Source: Tumebacillus permanentifrigoris (lineage in GTDB: Bacteria; Bacillota; Bacilli; Tumebacillales; Tumebacillaceae). Taken from it: a DNA stretch of 43,864 nt. Within the stretch, counting starts at the first letter, position 1. The number at the start of each line of letters is the position of its first letter. The notes beneath the pieces are model-generated. The model searched no databases and was not told where the DNA came from. It saw only the letters and a program-made list of their open reading frames with translations. Position numbers and translations under genes: made by a program. Shown here one piece after another: positions 23,689-33,504 of the stretch. The stretch covers positions 1 through 43,864 of the forward strand of contig NZ_QGGL01000025.1 in assembly GCF_003148565.1 (NCBI RefSeq). The letters are read 5' to 3'.

Positions 23689-25341
23689 ATGTCTGATTTC
23701 AAGACCCAATACGACGCTTGGCAAGCAAAAGCTGATAAAGCTTCGTCCCGTTTCCCGGAGCGCAAGGAAGAGTTTACAACCACTTCCGAGACCCCGGTGA
23801 AGCGACTGTATACACCGGAAGACGTACAAGGCGGCTACATGGACAAGTTGGGCTTCCCAGGCGAATACCCGTTCACCCGCGGTGTGCAACCGACGATGTA
23901 TCGCTCCCGCTTCTGGACGATGCGCCAATACTCGGGCTTCGGTTCGGCTGAAGAAACCAACAACCGGTTCAAGTACTTGCTGGAAAACGGCCAGACTGGC
24001 CTCTCCACCGCATTCGACCTGCCGACGCAGATCGGCTATGACTCTGATGACATGATGGCGCGAGGCGAGGTCGGGAAAGTCGGCGTCGCCATTTCCTCGT
24101 TGGCGGATATGGAACGCCTGCTCGACGGCATCGCGCTCGACAAAGTTTCCACGTCGATGACGATCAACGCCCCTGCATCGGTCCTGCTCGCCATGTACAT
24201 CGCCGTCGCGGAGAAGCAAGGCGTGTCCTCCGACAAAGTTTCGGGCACCATCCAAAACGACATCCTCAAGGAATATGTCGCGCGCGGTACCTACATCTAC
24301 CCGCCGACCGCTTCCATGCGCTTGATCACCGACATCTTCGAATACTGTTCCGAGCATGTGCCGAACTGGAACACGATCTCGATCTCTGGCTACCACATCC
24401 GCGAGGCGGGTTCCACCGCTGTACAGGAAGTCGCGTTCACGCTCTCCAACGCGATCGCCTACGTCGATGCGGCTGTCAAAAAAGGGCTTGACGTCGACAA
24501 GTTTGCGCCGCGCCTCTCGTTCTTCTTTAACGCGCACAACAACTTCCTCGAAGAAGTTGCGAAATTCCGCGCCGCACGCCGCATGTGGTCGAACATCATG
24601 AAAAACCGCTTCGGCGCCAAAGACCCGAAGTCGTGGCAACTGCGCTTCCACACGCAGACGGGCGGCTCCACGCTGACCGCTCAGCAACCGGACAACAACA
24701 TCGTCCGCGTCACCTTGCAAGCGCTGGCAGCTGTGATGGGGGGCACGCAGTCCCTGCACACCAACTCCAAGGACGAAGCGCTCGCGCTCCCGACCGAGGA
24801 ATCCGCGCGCATCGCGCTGCGCACCCAGCAGATCATCGCCAACGAGAGCGGCGTCGCGGATACTGTCGACCCGCTGGCGGGCTCCTTCTACGTCGAGTCG
24901 CTGACCGATCAGATCGAGCGCGACGCGCTGGCCTACATTGCGAAAATCGATGAGATGGGCGGGGCAGTCAAAGCGATCGAGCAAGGCTACATGCAACGCG
25001 AGATCCAAAACGCAGCCTACCAGACCCAGATGGCGATCGAGGATGGTTCCGAGGTTGTCGTCGGCGTCAACAAGTTCCGCCTCGAGAACGAACCGAAGCC
25101 GGAGCTGATGAAGCTCAACCCAGCGCTGGAACGCATCCAGTCGGAAGGTCTCAAAGAACTGCGCAACACCCGTGACAACGAGGCGGTAAAAAGCGCTCTG
25201 GACGCGCTTCGTCAGGCAGCAGTTGGCACCGACAACCTCATGCCGCACATCGTGCACGCCGTCAAAGTCTACGCAACGCTTGGCGAGATCTGCAACGTGA
25301 TGCGCGACGTGTTCGGCGAATACCAACCGGCTCAATGGTAA
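23689..25341 (+). CDS. mcmA: methylmalonyl-CoA mutase, catalytic (large) subunit
   Basis: 550 residues from the ATG with TAGGAGGG upstream. It is the TIM-barrel substrate domain of a B12-dependent acyl-CoA mutase, with the cobalamin domain on a separate gene. At the positions that decide substrate it has Tyr81 (MRQYSGF) and Arg199 ([10 protein letters not shown]), matching Tyr89 and Arg207 of methylmalonyl-CoA mutase; isobutyryl-CoA mutases carry Phe and Gln there. His236 (SGYHIREAG) matches the catalytic His244. It converts (R)-methylmalonyl-CoA to succinyl-CoA. It is followed by the B12 subunit, the epimerase and the carboxyltransferase. No MeaB-type G-protein chaperone gene is present in this operon. 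Confidence 0.92.
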   Translation: MSDFKTQYDAWQAKADKASSRFPERKEEFTTTSETPVKRLYTPEDVQGGYMDKLGFPGEYPFTRGVQPTMYRSRFWTMRQYSGFGSAEETNNRFKYLLENGQTGLSTAFDLPTQIGYDSDDMMARGEVGKVGVAISSLADMERLLDGIALDKVSTSMTINAPASVLLAMYIAVAEKQGVSSDKVSGTIQNDILKEYVARGTYIYPPTASMRLITDIFEYCSEHVPNWNTISISGYHIREAGSTAVQEVAFTLSNAIAYVDAAVKKGLDVDKFAPRLSFFFNAHNNFLEEVAKFRAARRMWSNIMKNRFGAKDPKSWQLRFHTQTGGSTLTAQQPDNNIVRVTLQALAAVMGGTQSLHTNSKDEALALPTEESARIALRTQQIIANESGVADTVDPLAGSFYVESLTDQIERDALAYIAKIDEMGGAVKAIEQGYMQREIQNAAYQTQMAIEDGSEVVVGVNKFRLENEPKPELMKLNPALERIQSEGLKELRNTRDNEAVKSALDALRQAAVGTDNLMPHIVHAVKVYATLGEICNVMRDVFGEYQPAQW

Positions 25342-25362
25342 TGGAGAAGGAGGACCACCCCA

Positions 25363-25770
25363 ATGTCAGAAGCTAAAATCCGCGTCCTCGTCGCGAAACC
25401 GGGCCTCGACGGCCACGACCGCGGCGCGCTCGTCGTCGCCAAAGCACTGCGCGACGCCGGCATGGAAGTCATCTACACCGGCCTGCGCCAAACCCCGCAA
25501 CAAATCGTCGCCACCGCGATCCAAGAGGACGTCGATGCTGTCGGTCTGTCCTCGCTGTCAGGCGCACATATGCACCTGTTCCCAGAAGTGGTTCGCCTCT
25601 TGAATGAACAAGGCGCGGGCGACATCCTCGTCGTCGGCGGCGGCGTCATCCCAGACGAAGACATCCCGCAACTGAAGGAAGCCGGCGTCGCAGAAGTGTT
25701 CACGCCAGGCTCCTCGCTGTCGGTCATGGCCGACTACATCCGCGAGCAAGTTCAAAGCAAGAGGGGGTAA
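25363..25770 (+). CDS. mcmB: methylmalonyl-CoA mutase, cobalamin-binding (small) subunit
   Basis: 135 residues, a single B12-binding Rossmann domain. The base-off/His-on signature is LDGHDRG with the cobalt ligand His18, followed by LSSLSGAH and [18 protein letters not shown] precedes the ATG and the gap to mcmA is 21 bases. The length is that of a stand-alone B12 domain, so the enzyme is a two-polypeptide mutase as in archaea and some Bacillota. The 3' end carries the GAGGGGG used by the epimerase gene. Confidence 0.92.
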   Translation: MSEAKIRVLVAKPGLDGHDRGALVVAKALRDAGMEVIYTGLRQTPQQIVATAIQEDVDAVGLSSLSGAHMHLFPEVVRLLNEQGAGDILVVGGGVIPDEDIPQLKEAGVAEVFTPGSSLSVMADYIREQVQSKRG

Positions 25771-25775
25771 GGGAA

Positions 25776-26192
25776 CTGGCTGTCAACGCGTACAAAATCG
25801 ACCATGTCGCCATCGCCGTTCACTCGATCGAAGCCACGTTGCCCGTCTACACAGGGGGCATCGGGTTGAAGTTTCTCCACGAGGAGATCGTCGAGGATCA
25901 GCAGGCGCGCCTGGCGTTTATCGAAGTCGGGGAGAGTCTGATCGAACTGCTCGAACCGACCTGCCCAGAATCACCAGTTGCGAAGTTTTTAGAGAAAAAA
26001 GGGCCTGGTATCCATCACATCGCCTACGCGGTGCCAGACGTAGTTGAGGCGCTCGCCACGGCCAAAGCAGCCGGGTACCGCTTGATCGACGAAGTGCCGC
26101 GCAAGGGCGGCCATGGGAAGCTGATCGCCTTCCTACACCCCAAGGATACCCATGGCGTATTGACCGAGTTCTGTCAGCGAATCGAGGACTAG
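25776..26192 (+). CDS. mce: methylmalonyl-CoA epimerase, apparent CTG start
   Basis: About 138 residues of the vicinal-oxygen-chelate family. KIDHVAIAV opens the first half and GIHHIAYAV the second; metal ligands are the two His and the Glu in VLTEF. The enzyme interconverts (S)- and (R)-methylmalonyl-CoA. No ATG, GTG or TTG starts a full domain: the first ATG in other frames is useless and the first in-frame GTG-type start lies 21 codons in, which would delete the first metal-binding strand. A CTG at 25776 sits 8 bases after GAGGGGG and gives the usual short lead before IDH. I infer CTG initiation. It starts 5 bases after mcmB. Confidence 0.88.
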   Translation: MAVNAYKIDHVAIAVHSIEATLPVYTGGIGLKFLHEEIVEDQQARLAFIEVGESLIELLEPTCPESPVAKFLEKKGPGIHHIAYAVPDVVEALATAKAAGYRLIDEVPRKGGHGKLIAFLHPKDTHGVLTEFCQRIED

Positions 26193-26227
26193 AACTCAGC
26201 GTATAGACGAAGTGGAGGGGAACCGTT

Positions 26228-27769
26228 TTGGAGAAAAAGATCATCGAACTTCACGACCGTCGCCGCAAGATCGAACTAGGCGGCGGGGACAAGCGGATCG
26301 CGGCTCAACATGCCAAAGGCAAGCTGACCGCACGCGAGCGGATCGAACTGCTGCTCGACGAAGGCACGTTCCGCGAACTGAATCCGTTTATCGAACACCG
26401 TGCCATTCACTTCGGCATGGACAAATTGGAAGCACCAGGTGAAGGTGTTGTCACCGGATGGGGGAAAGTCAACGGACGCATCATCTATGTGTTCGCCCAA
26501 GACTTCACCGTGTTCGGCGGTGCGCTCGGTGAGATGCACGCGATGAAGATCACCAAGTGCATGGACCTCGCTGCCAAAAACGGCGCGCCGGTCATCGGCC
26601 TCAACGACTCGGGCGGCGCCCGCATCCAAGAGGGCGTTGCTTCGCTGGACGGCTACGGACAGATCTTCTACCGCAACGCCATCTACTCCGGCGTGATTCC
26701 GCAGATCTCCGTGATCTTGGGTCCGTGTGCAGGCGGTGCTGTGTACAGCCCGGCGATCACCGACTTCATTTTCATGGTGGAAGGCAATTCGCAGATGTTC
26801 ATCACCGGCCCGAAGGTCATCGAGACCGTCACTGGGGAGAAGATCACAGCGGAAAACCTCGGCGGTGCCCGCGTGCAGGAATCAATCTCCGGCGTTACGC
26901 ACTTCTCTGCCAAGTCGGAAGAGCAAGTGCTCAATGAAGTTCGCCGTCTGCTCTCGTTCCTCCCGCAGAACAATATGGAAGAACCGCCGCGCGTCTACAA
27001 CAAGCCGGACGACGGCTACTGTGAAGAACTGATGACCGTCGTGCCGGTCGAACCGACCAAGGCCTACGACGTTCGGGAAGTGTTGACCCGCGTAGTCGAC
27101 GATGGGGACTTCATGGAAGTGCAGAAAAACTTTGCGAAAAACGCATGTGTCGGCTTTGCGCGCATCGACGGACATCCGATCGGGATCGTCGCCAACCAGC
27201 CGAAGTTCATGGCGGGCGGCCTCGATATCGATTCCTCCGACAAAATCGCACGTTTCATCCGCTTCTGCGATTGCTTCAACATCCCGCTGGTCACCTTCGA
27301 GGACGTTACCGGTTTCATCCCCGGCGTTATGCAGGAACATCGTGGCATCATCCGTCACGGTGCGAAAATGCTCTACGCGTACTCGGAAGCGACCGTGCCG
27401 AAGATCACGATCATCCTGCGCAAAGCGTTCGGCGGTGCCTATGTCGCGATGAACGCCAAGTCGATCGGCGCGGACCTCGTCTACGCATGGCCGACCGGAG
27501 AAGTCGCGGTCATGGGTGCTGAAGGGGCGGCGAACATCGTGTTCGCCAAGGAAATCGCCGAATCGGCTGATCCGAATGCAACTCGTGCCGCCAAAGTGGC
27601 GGAGTACAAGGAGAAGTTCTCCAACCCGTATGTGGCAGCAGCCCTCGGCATGATCGATGATGTTATCGATCCGCGTGAGACGCGCCAAAAAATCAAGGAG
27701 GCGCTCGAAGTCCTGCGCACCAAGCGTGAGACGCGTCCGCCGAAAAAGCACGGCAACATTCCGCTGTAA
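26228..27769 (+). CDS. mmdA: acyl-CoA carboxylase carboxyltransferase subunit (propionyl-CoA carboxylase beta / MmdA type)
   Basis: 513 residues from a TTG with GGAGGGG upstream. Two crotonase-like halves: the N-terminal half has LNDSGGARIQEGV and GPCAGGAVYSPA, the C-terminal half ITIILRKAFGGAYVAMN. It exchanges CO2 between a biotin carrier and propionyl-CoA/methylmalonyl-CoA. In this operon it most likely supplies methylmalonyl-CoA from propionyl-CoA, but decarboxylase and carboxylase types cannot be told apart from this chain alone. No biotin carboxylase or biotin carrier gene is in the window, so partners lie elsewhere. Bacillus subtilis YqjD is the syntenic homologue. Confidence 0.9.
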   Translation: MEKKIIELHDRRRKIELGGGDKRIAAQHAKGKLTARERIELLLDEGTFRELNPFIEHRAIHFGMDKLEAPGEGVVTGWGKVNGRIIYVFAQDFTVFGGALGEMHAMKITKCMDLAAKNGAPVIGLNDSGGARIQEGVASLDGYGQIFYRNAIYSGVIPQISVILGPCAGGAVYSPAITDFIFMVEGNSQMFITGPKVIETVTGEKITAENLGGARVQESISGVTHFSAKSEEQVLNEVRRLLSFLPQNNMEEPPRVYNKPDDGYCEELMTVVPVEPTKAYDVREVLTRVVDDGDFMEVQKNFAKNACVGFARIDGHPIGIVANQPKFMAGGLDIDSSDKIARFIRFCDCFNIPLVTFEDVTGFIPGVMQEHRGIIRHGAKMLYAYSEATVPKITIILRKAFGGAYVAMNAKSIGADLVYAWPTGEVAVMGAEGAANIVFAKEIAESADPNATRAAKVAEYKEKFSNPYVAAALGMIDDVIDPRETRQKIKEALEVLRTKRETRPPKKHGNIPL

Positions 27770-27781
27770 GGAGCGATGAAC

Positions 27782-28009
27782 ATGTCCGGCAACCGATTTG
27801 ACGTGACGTTCATCCGCGGGCCGCGCGACGTCGCACCGTGGACGCAAGCAGCGCGACGCTTGAATTTGCTGACGAACAGCCCTCAGAATGATGAGGATGC
27901 CTTGCGCGCTCGCAGCGCCTACTCAGAAAAGCGTGTCGGGTTCCGCAGCGAGCGGTTCCCGAACGCGATCTACCAAGAGAAAGGACGAGATCGCAAATGT
28001 ACCAAGTAA
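27782..28009 (+). CDS. small basic protein of unknown function
   Basis: 75 residues from the ATG at 27782, which has AAGGAG 8 bases upstream; an ATG at 27776 is only 2 bases from that site. The sequence is charged, with FDVTFIRGPRDVAPW near the start and an Arg/Lys-rich second half. There is no membrane segment, no biotinyl-Lys motif and no zinc cluster. The gene follows mmdA by 12 bases and overlaps the peptidase start by 13 bases. Its place suggests an accessory of the carboxyltransferase, as small epsilon subunits are in actinobacteria, but no similarity to those is evident. Function unknown. Confidence 0.6.
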   Translation: MSGNRFDVTFIRGPRDVAPWTQAARRLNLLTNSPQNDEDALRARSAYSEKRVGFRSERFPNAIYQEKGRDRKCTK

Positions 28010-29118
28010 ATCGTGAGCGTCTGATCCAAACCTTCCTGGAGTTGGTGCAAATCAACTCGCTCTCCCGCGACGAGCGCAACATGGCCGACCGCCTGACCCG
28101 TGAATTGCAGGAGCTGGGGGTCGAAGTTGTGGAAGACACCGCAGGAGAAAAAGTCGGCGGCAACGCCGGCAACCTGATCTGCACCTTGAAAGGCGATGCG
28201 TCGAAGCCGACGATCCTCTTCACCTGCCACATGGACACCGTGGCACCGGGCCTGAACATCAAGCCGCAACTGCTGGAAGACCGCATCACGTCCGACGGGA
28301 CCACGATCCTCGGCGCGGACGACAAAGCGGGCGTCTCCGGCATCCTCGAGATGGTGCGCACCTTGAAGGAGCAAAACCTCCAACACGGCACCATCGTGCT
28401 GTTCCTGACGATGGGGGAAGAAACCGGGCTGCTCGGCTCTCGTCACGCAGACTGGGAGAAGCTGCCCAAGATCGACATGGGCTTTGCATTTGACTCCAAC
28501 GGACCGATCGGCAAAGTTGTGACCCAAGCTCCCGCGCAAGAGCGGATCGAAGTCACCATGCACGGCAAGCTCGCGCACGCCGGCGTCAACCCGGAGGCGG
28601 GCATCAACGCGATCAACGCGGCGTCGTTGGCGATCTCGCGCATGAAGCTCGGCCGCATCAACGAGCGCACCACGGCCAACATCGGCAACTTCCACGGCGG
28701 CGACGCAACCAACGTCGTCTGTGACAAAGTTACGATCGCGGCAGAATCGCGCTCGCTCGTGCTTGAGGAGCTTGAGGCGCAAACCCAACATATGGTCGAC
28801 GCGTTCCAAGCAGCGGCGGCGGAATACAACACCACCTGTGACGTGACCGTCCAACGCATGTACTCGAACCTCAACCACGATGTCGAATCGGAAGTGGTGC
28901 AGACTGCCTTCAAAGCGGTCCGCTCGCTCGGCTTCGAACCGTCCACGATGGCATCCGGCGGCGGTTCTGACGCGAACGTCCTGAACGGTATGGGCATCCC
29001 GACCGTCAACTTGGCGATCGGCTACGAAAAAATCCATACGGTCAGCGAGTTCATTCGCCTCAACGACTTGGAAAACGGCGCACGCTTGCTGGTCGCGATG
29101 ACCCAAGCGGTGCTCTAA
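27997..29118 (+). CDS. yqjE: M20 family metallopeptidase (YqjE / peptidase T-like)
   Basis: 373 residues, ATG behind GAAAGGA. It is a zinc aminotripeptidase-like M20 enzyme: FTCHMDTV with His78 and Asp80, the bridging Asp108 in GADDKAG, catalytic Glu in MGEETGLLGS near 141, and a late GGGSDAN segment. The dimerisation domain lies in the middle (about 180-290). In Bacillus subtilis the homologue also follows the carboxyltransferase gene yqjD, so the linkage is old although the metabolic reason is unclear. It is the last gene of the mutase operon. Confidence 0.9.
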   Translation: MYQVNRERLIQTFLELVQINSLSRDERNMADRLTRELQELGVEVVEDTAGEKVGGNAGNLICTLKGDASKPTILFTCHMDTVAPGLNIKPQLLEDRITSDGTTILGADDKAGVSGILEMVRTLKEQNLQHGTIVLFLTMGEETGLLGSRHADWEKLPKIDMGFAFDSNGPIGKVVTQAPAQERIEVTMHGKLAHAGVNPEAGINAINAASLAISRMKLGRINERTTANIGNFHGGDATNVVCDKVTIAAESRSLVLEELEAQTQHMVDAFQAAAAEYNTTCDVTVQRMYSNLNHDVESEVVQTAFKAVRSLGFEPSTMASGGGSDANVLNGMGIPTVNLAIGYEKIHTVSEFIRLNDLENGARLLVAMTQAVL

Positions 29119-29124
29119 GCACCA

Positions 29125-29167
29125 GAAAAAAACCACTACATTCGTGAATGAATGTAGTGGTTTTTTT
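29125..29167 (+). terminator. terminator of the mutase operon
   Basis: AAAAAACCACTACATTC / GAATGTAGTGGTTTTTT, a perfect long stem with loop GTGAAT. Confidence 0.95.
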
Positions 29168-29261
29168 ATTGATACTAAACAGGTGAACGAATGGGTAGTG
29201 TCAAATAAACTACAGTACATAATCAAGACAAGAAATGGAATGGGGTTGAAGGGGAGACATC

Positions 29262-31244
29262 ATGAAACTACGCACACGCACCCTCGGCATGTTACTTATG
29301 ATGGCGTTGATTCCGATGTTGGTGATGGGAGGTTTTAGCAACTACATCTCGATGCAGGGCTATAACTCCCTACAGGACGATGCTGTGAGCTCGGCCGAGA
29401 AGAAAATTACCGAGACGATTGAATCACAGAAAAAAACGGCGATGATGCTCGCAAGCCTCGCCGCCAATGACCCGAAAATGATACCAGCGTTGATCGAGAA
29501 GGATCGCGTGGGTCTCTCGCTGGCTGTCGACGGCCTGTTCAAGTCGCTGAATCCGCAAGGTGTTACGCTGATGGAAGTCGGCGATGCGATGGGCGTTGTG
29601 CAATACCGTGGACACGACCCCTCCAATTACGGGGACAGCAAGTACCAAAATGCTTCGGTCACCTTGGCCTTGAATACGCACCAATCGATTGGATCGATAG
29701 AAGAGGGGAAAACGGGCCTTGCCATTCGCGGGACGGCTCCAATTCTAGGTGAGAACGGCATGGTCCTCGGCACGATCATGGTCGGCTTCAGCATGGATCA
29801 GAAATTTGCGGACAGCATGAAGAGCATCGTCGGCGGCGACATCACCGTCTACTATGGCGATCAACACGAGATGGTCACCTCGACTTTCAGCGAGAAGGAA
29901 GCGCCGCTGACCGACCCGGATCTGGTCGGCGTCTTGTACGACCATCAAAAGCTCTACCGCGTGCTCGAGACGATGAACAACCAACCCTATGATCTCATCT
30001 ATGTGCCGCTGACCGATTATGACAAAATCAAGACGCTCGGCGTTGTGCGCATCGGCATCTCCGGGCAAACGATCAAGGAGTCTGAGCGCAATCTCGCGTA
30101 CTACTCGATCGCTCTCGCCGCGCTGGTCATCCTGTTGGCGATCCTCGTCGGCACGAAGAGTTCGAACCGCACGGTCCGCCCGATGGTAGCCGTGATGAAA
30201 GGCTTGCAAGATGCCGCCAACGGACGCCTGCGTGAAATCGAGCCCATCAAGTCGGCAGGCGAACTGCAACAGCTCCAGGAATTCTACAATGTGATGATCA
30301 CCAACATTCGCGGGCTGCTCCAGATGGCGACCGGCACAGCGGCACAAGTTGCCGATCTCTCCGAACATCTCTACCGGGGGGCGCAAGAGGCCACGCAAGC
30401 CGCTGAGCAAGTATCGGCGGCCATCGAGGACGTCGCACGCGGCACCGAGTCGCAAAACGACGCCCTGCAACGCGGCAACGACTCCTTGACCGTCGTCGTG
30501 CGCTCCTTGACAGAGATCGCCGCTCGTTCGCACGACCTGCGCGCGATGGCAGTCGATGTGGACACCGCGTCGCAACGCGGCCGTGCTACGATGCACCGCA
30601 CGCGCGAAGAGATGGAGTCGATCAAAAAACACGTGGAACTCACAGCAGAAACGATGAACACGCTAGGTGAACAGTCTCAGCAGATCGGCCACATCTCCGA
30701 CCTGATCAGCGGAATCGCAGCACAGACCAACCTGCTGGCGCTCAACGCCGCGATCGAAGCGGCGCGCGCCGGGGAGCATGGGCGCGGGTTCGCCGTCGTC
30801 GCTGACCATGTCCGCAAACTGGCGGAGCAGTCTGGCAATGCGGCCGATGAGATCGCGCAACTGATCCTGCAGATTCGTGGGCAGGTGGAAGCGAGCATCG
30901 CCGGCATGCAACAAGGCATGGCGGCCGTGCAAACCGGGAACCAAGCGGTCGAGGAAGCGGAGGTGGCCTTCCAGCGCGTGGGGGAACGCCTCGATCAGGT
31001 CACCGCGGGCATTGCGGTCGTGCATGGGCTGACCGAAGAGGCCTCGCAACAGTCGAGCGGTGTGGAACAGGAATTTCACGCGATCGCGACCGTCGCGGAG
31101 GAAGTGGCGGCGAGTTCCGAGGAGGTCGCTTCGGCGGTCGAGGAGCAGAGCGCGACGATGGGGTCGCTATCCGATTCGATGGAAGATTTGAAACGTCTCG
31201 CCGATGAATTGAAGCAAGCCGTTGATCAGTTCCAGTTTGAATAG
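29262..31244 (+). CDS. methyl-accepting chemotaxis protein (tandem copy 1)
   Basis: 660 residues, ATG behind GAAGGGGAGA. Layout: TM1 (about 8-30), an extracellular Cache-like sensor (about 35-275), TM2 (about 277-298), a HAMP region to about 355, and a long cytoplasmic signalling coiled coil. The conserved hairpin tip reads [20 protein letters not shown], continuing to a GRGFAVVA stretch. It would sense an external small molecule and control CheA. The tip region is highly conserved with copy 2, while the sensor domains differ. No che genes are nearby. Confidence 0.92.
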   Translation: MKLRTRTLGMLLMMALIPMLVMGGFSNYISMQGYNSLQDDAVSSAEKKITETIESQKKTAMMLASLAANDPKMIPALIEKDRVGLSLAVDGLFKSLNPQGVTLMEVGDAMGVVQYRGHDPSNYGDSKYQNASVTLALNTHQSIGSIEEGKTGLAIRGTAPILGENGMVLGTIMVGFSMDQKFADSMKSIVGGDITVYYGDQHEMVTSTFSEKEAPLTDPDLVGVLYDHQKLYRVLETMNNQPYDLIYVPLTDYDKIKTLGVVRIGISGQTIKESERNLAYYSIALAALVILLAILVGTKSSNRTVRPMVAVMKGLQDAANGRLREIEPIKSAGELQQLQEFYNVMITNIRGLLQMATGTAAQVADLSEHLYRGAQEATQAAEQVSAAIEDVARGTESQNDALQRGNDSLTVVVRSLTEIAARSHDLRAMAVDVDTASQRGRATMHRTREEMESIKKHVELTAETMNTLGEQSQQIGHISDLISGIAAQTNLLALNAAIEAARAGEHGRGFAVVADHVRKLAEQSGNAADEIAQLILQIRGQVEASIAGMQQGMAAVQTGNQAVEEAEVAFQRVGERLDQVTAGIAVVHGLTEEASQQSSGVEQEFHAIATVAEEVAASSEEVASAVEEQSATMGSLSDSMEDLKRLADELKQAVDQFQFE

Positions 31245-31257
31245 ATACGCGGAAAAT

Positions 31258-31299
31258 GAAGATCAAAGGGAGAATTCTTCCCTTCGATCTTTATTTTTT
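31258..31299 (+). terminator. terminator between the two chemoreceptors
   Basis: AAGATCAAAGGGA / TCCCTTCGATCTT stem with loop GAATTC and a TTATTTTTT tail. Confidence 0.88.
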
Positions 31300-31385
31300 G
31301 CTAAAAGTCAGTCTAATCAACAGGAATCCGACAAGATTCGTCAAATAATATGAATACACAATTGGGTGCAAAGGGGAACGACAGC

Positions 31386-33371
31386 ATGAAACTTCGAACC
31401 CAAACCATCACGATGATGCTGAGCATGGCACTCGTTCCGATGGTAGCGATGGGACTCGTCAGCAACACCGTCTCGATGCGCGCGCTTTCCGATTTGCAGA
31501 CCACCAGCGTCCAAGCGGCGGAAAATACCGTCGTCCAAGCGCTAGAATCGCAACAGCAGAACGCGATGACGCTGGCCGCACAAGCGGCACATGACCCGCA
31601 GATCAATGCAGCACTCCAGACCCAGGACGAAAAAAAACTGTCGGCGTTGATCGATCCGATGTACCAAGACTTGCAGGCCCAAGGGTTGTCGATCTTGGAA
31701 ATCGGCAACGCGATGGGGACGGTGCTCTATCGGGCGCACGACCCCCAGACGCATGGGGATAGCAAAAACAACAACGTCACGATCTCGCTGGCGATCTCCT
31801 CTGGCAAGACACAAGCCGCTTTTGAAGAGGAGAATGGCAAGCTCACCGTGCGCGGTGTTGCTCCGATCAAGACCGGGAACACCGCCAAGGGAACGATCTC
31901 CTTTGGCTATGATACGGATGACAAGCTGGTGCAACGCCTCAAAAACATCGTGCATGGTGAGATCACCGTCTACAGTGTGGAGCAGAAAAAATCGCTGATC
32001 TCTACGATACAGGGCGAGCAGGCTGCGTTGAGCAACGCGGAGCTGCTGGCGACCGTTATCGACAAGCAGAAGTCGTACTACGAGGTGGGGGATGTCAACG
32101 GCACTCCGTATGACTTTGTCTATGTGCCGCTCACCGACTTTGACAAGAACGTCACGCTCGCGGTCATGCGCGTCTCGATGTCGCGTGAGGCGATCGTCAG
32201 CTCGCAGACGACGATCATCACCTACAGCCTGGCACTCGCCGCGCTGACGATCCTGCTGGCGATCCTGTTTGCGGTGCGCAGTTCGAACTCCATCGTCCGT
32301 CCGATGACGGCGGTGATGGCCGGACTTGCCGAAGCCGCAGCGGGTCGTCTGCGCCATATGCAACCGGTCAAGGCATCTGGGGAGCTGCAACAGTTGCTCC
32401 ACCACTATGACTTGATGATTCAGAACATTCGCGAACTGATGATCGTCGCTGGTGAGAGTGCGGCACAAGCGTCCGAGTTGTCGGAGCAACTGCACAGCGG
32501 TGCGCAGGAAGCGACGGCAGCCGCCGAGCAGGTCACGCGGGCGATCGACGAGGTGGCGACGGGCACCGAGCGGCAGAACGAATCGTTGCAACGCGCCAAC
32601 GACCAGATGGGCGGCATCGTACAAGACTTGAGCGGCATCGCGGAGAGCACCAAGGAATTGCGCCACTTAGCACTCGACGTGGATGAGGCAACCACCGCCG
32701 GGCGAGAGACGATGCAGCGCACGCGAGAAGAGATGAACGCGATCCATCACCACGTGCAGAACACCGCCCAGACGATGAACCGCCTCGGCGAGCAGTCGGA
32801 GCGCATCGGCACCATCGTCGATGTGATCGGAGCGATCGCGGGGCAGACCAACCTGTTGGCGCTCAACGCCGCGATCGAAGCGGCGCGCGCAGGGGAGCAG
32901 GGACGTGGTTTCTCCGTCGTCGCGGATGAAGTCCGCAAGCTCGCTGAACAATCGGAGAAGGCAGCTCGCGAGATCGCCGAGCTCGTGCGCGAGATCCGCG
33001 AGCAGGTCGGGGCTAGCATCAACGGCATGGAACAAGGCCTGCAGGCGGTCAACTCCGGCGAGCGGGCGATGGAGCAAGCGGAGCAAGCCTTCCGAACGGT
33101 GGGCGAGCGTCTGCACGGTGTGACCAGCGGCGTGGCCAACGTGTACGAGCTGACCCGCAATGCGTCTGAGCAATCCAAGGGCGTGGAGCAGGAGTTCAAC
33201 TCGATCGCCTATGTCTCCGAGCAGACGGCATCCTCTAGCCAAGAGGTCGCCGCTTCTATTGAGCAGCAGGGCGCGATGATGAATTCGCTCACCGAGTCGA
33301 TGGAGGAACTGCGCCGCCTCTCGGAGACGTTGAATGACGCCGTCGGGCGTTTTGAATGCAAGGACGAGTAA
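31386..33371 (+). CDS. methyl-accepting chemotaxis protein (tandem copy 2)
   Basis: 661 residues from the ATG behind AAAGGGGA, aligning with the MKLRT start of copy 1; an ATG at 31350 is upstream of the ribosome binding site. Same layout as copy 1: TM1, an extracellular Cache-like sensor, TM2 (about 275-297), HAMP, and a signalling coiled coil with hairpin [20 protein letters not shown]. Both copies end with a short Phe-containing tail (QFQFE here replaced by RFECKDE) rather than a pentapeptide docking motif. The pair arose by tandem duplication. The ligand is unknown. Confidence 0.92.
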   Translation: MKLRTQTITMMLSMALVPMVAMGLVSNTVSMRALSDLQTTSVQAAENTVVQALESQQQNAMTLAAQAAHDPQINAALQTQDEKKLSALIDPMYQDLQAQGLSILEIGNAMGTVLYRAHDPQTHGDSKNNNVTISLAISSGKTQAAFEEENGKLTVRGVAPIKTGNTAKGTISFGYDTDDKLVQRLKNIVHGEITVYSVEQKKSLISTIQGEQAALSNAELLATVIDKQKSYYEVGDVNGTPYDFVYVPLTDFDKNVTLAVMRVSMSREAIVSSQTTIITYSLALAALTILLAILFAVRSSNSIVRPMTAVMAGLAEAAAGRLRHMQPVKASGELQQLLHHYDLMIQNIRELMIVAGESAAQASELSEQLHSGAQEATAAAEQVTRAIDEVATGTERQNESLQRANDQMGGIVQDLSGIAESTKELRHLALDVDEATTAGRETMQRTREEMNAIHHHVQNTAQTMNRLGEQSERIGTIVDVIGAIAGQTNLLALNAAIEAARAGEQGRGFSVVADEVRKLAEQSEKAAREIAELVREIREQVGASINGMEQGLQAVNSGERAMEQAEQAFRTVGERLHGVTSGVANVYELTRNASEQSKGVEQEFNSIAYVSEQTASSSQEVAASIEQQGAMMNSLTESMEELRRLSETLNDAVGRFECKDE

Positions 33372-33377
33372 CAAAAC

Positions 33378-33414
33378 AAAGCGACACTCCTGTCTGACAG
33401 GAGTGTCGCTTTTG
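33378..33414 (+). terminator. terminator of the second chemoreceptor
   Basis: AAAGCGACACTCCTG / CAGGAGTGTCGCTTT stem with a tight TCTGA loop and TTTTGC tail. Confidence 0.93.
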
Positions 33415-33504
33415 CTATTTTTCAAAAAAGCCTTTATTTCGAACGACGAAAGATATATAGTAAGGGTACTTAATGAATTCGTGAACAAGGAGTGACGTTG
33501 AACA

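Noticed and set aside
23689-25341. Isobutyryl-CoA mutase as the identity of the mutase
   Set aside because: The residues matching Tyr89 and Arg207 of methylmalonyl-CoA mutase are kept (Tyr81, Arg199), and epimerase and carboxyltransferase genes follow.
29119-29261. Sigma-D (flagellar) promoters for the chemoreceptors
   Set aside because: I looked for TAAA-N15-GCCGATAA before both receptor genes; only partial matches with wrong spacing occur.
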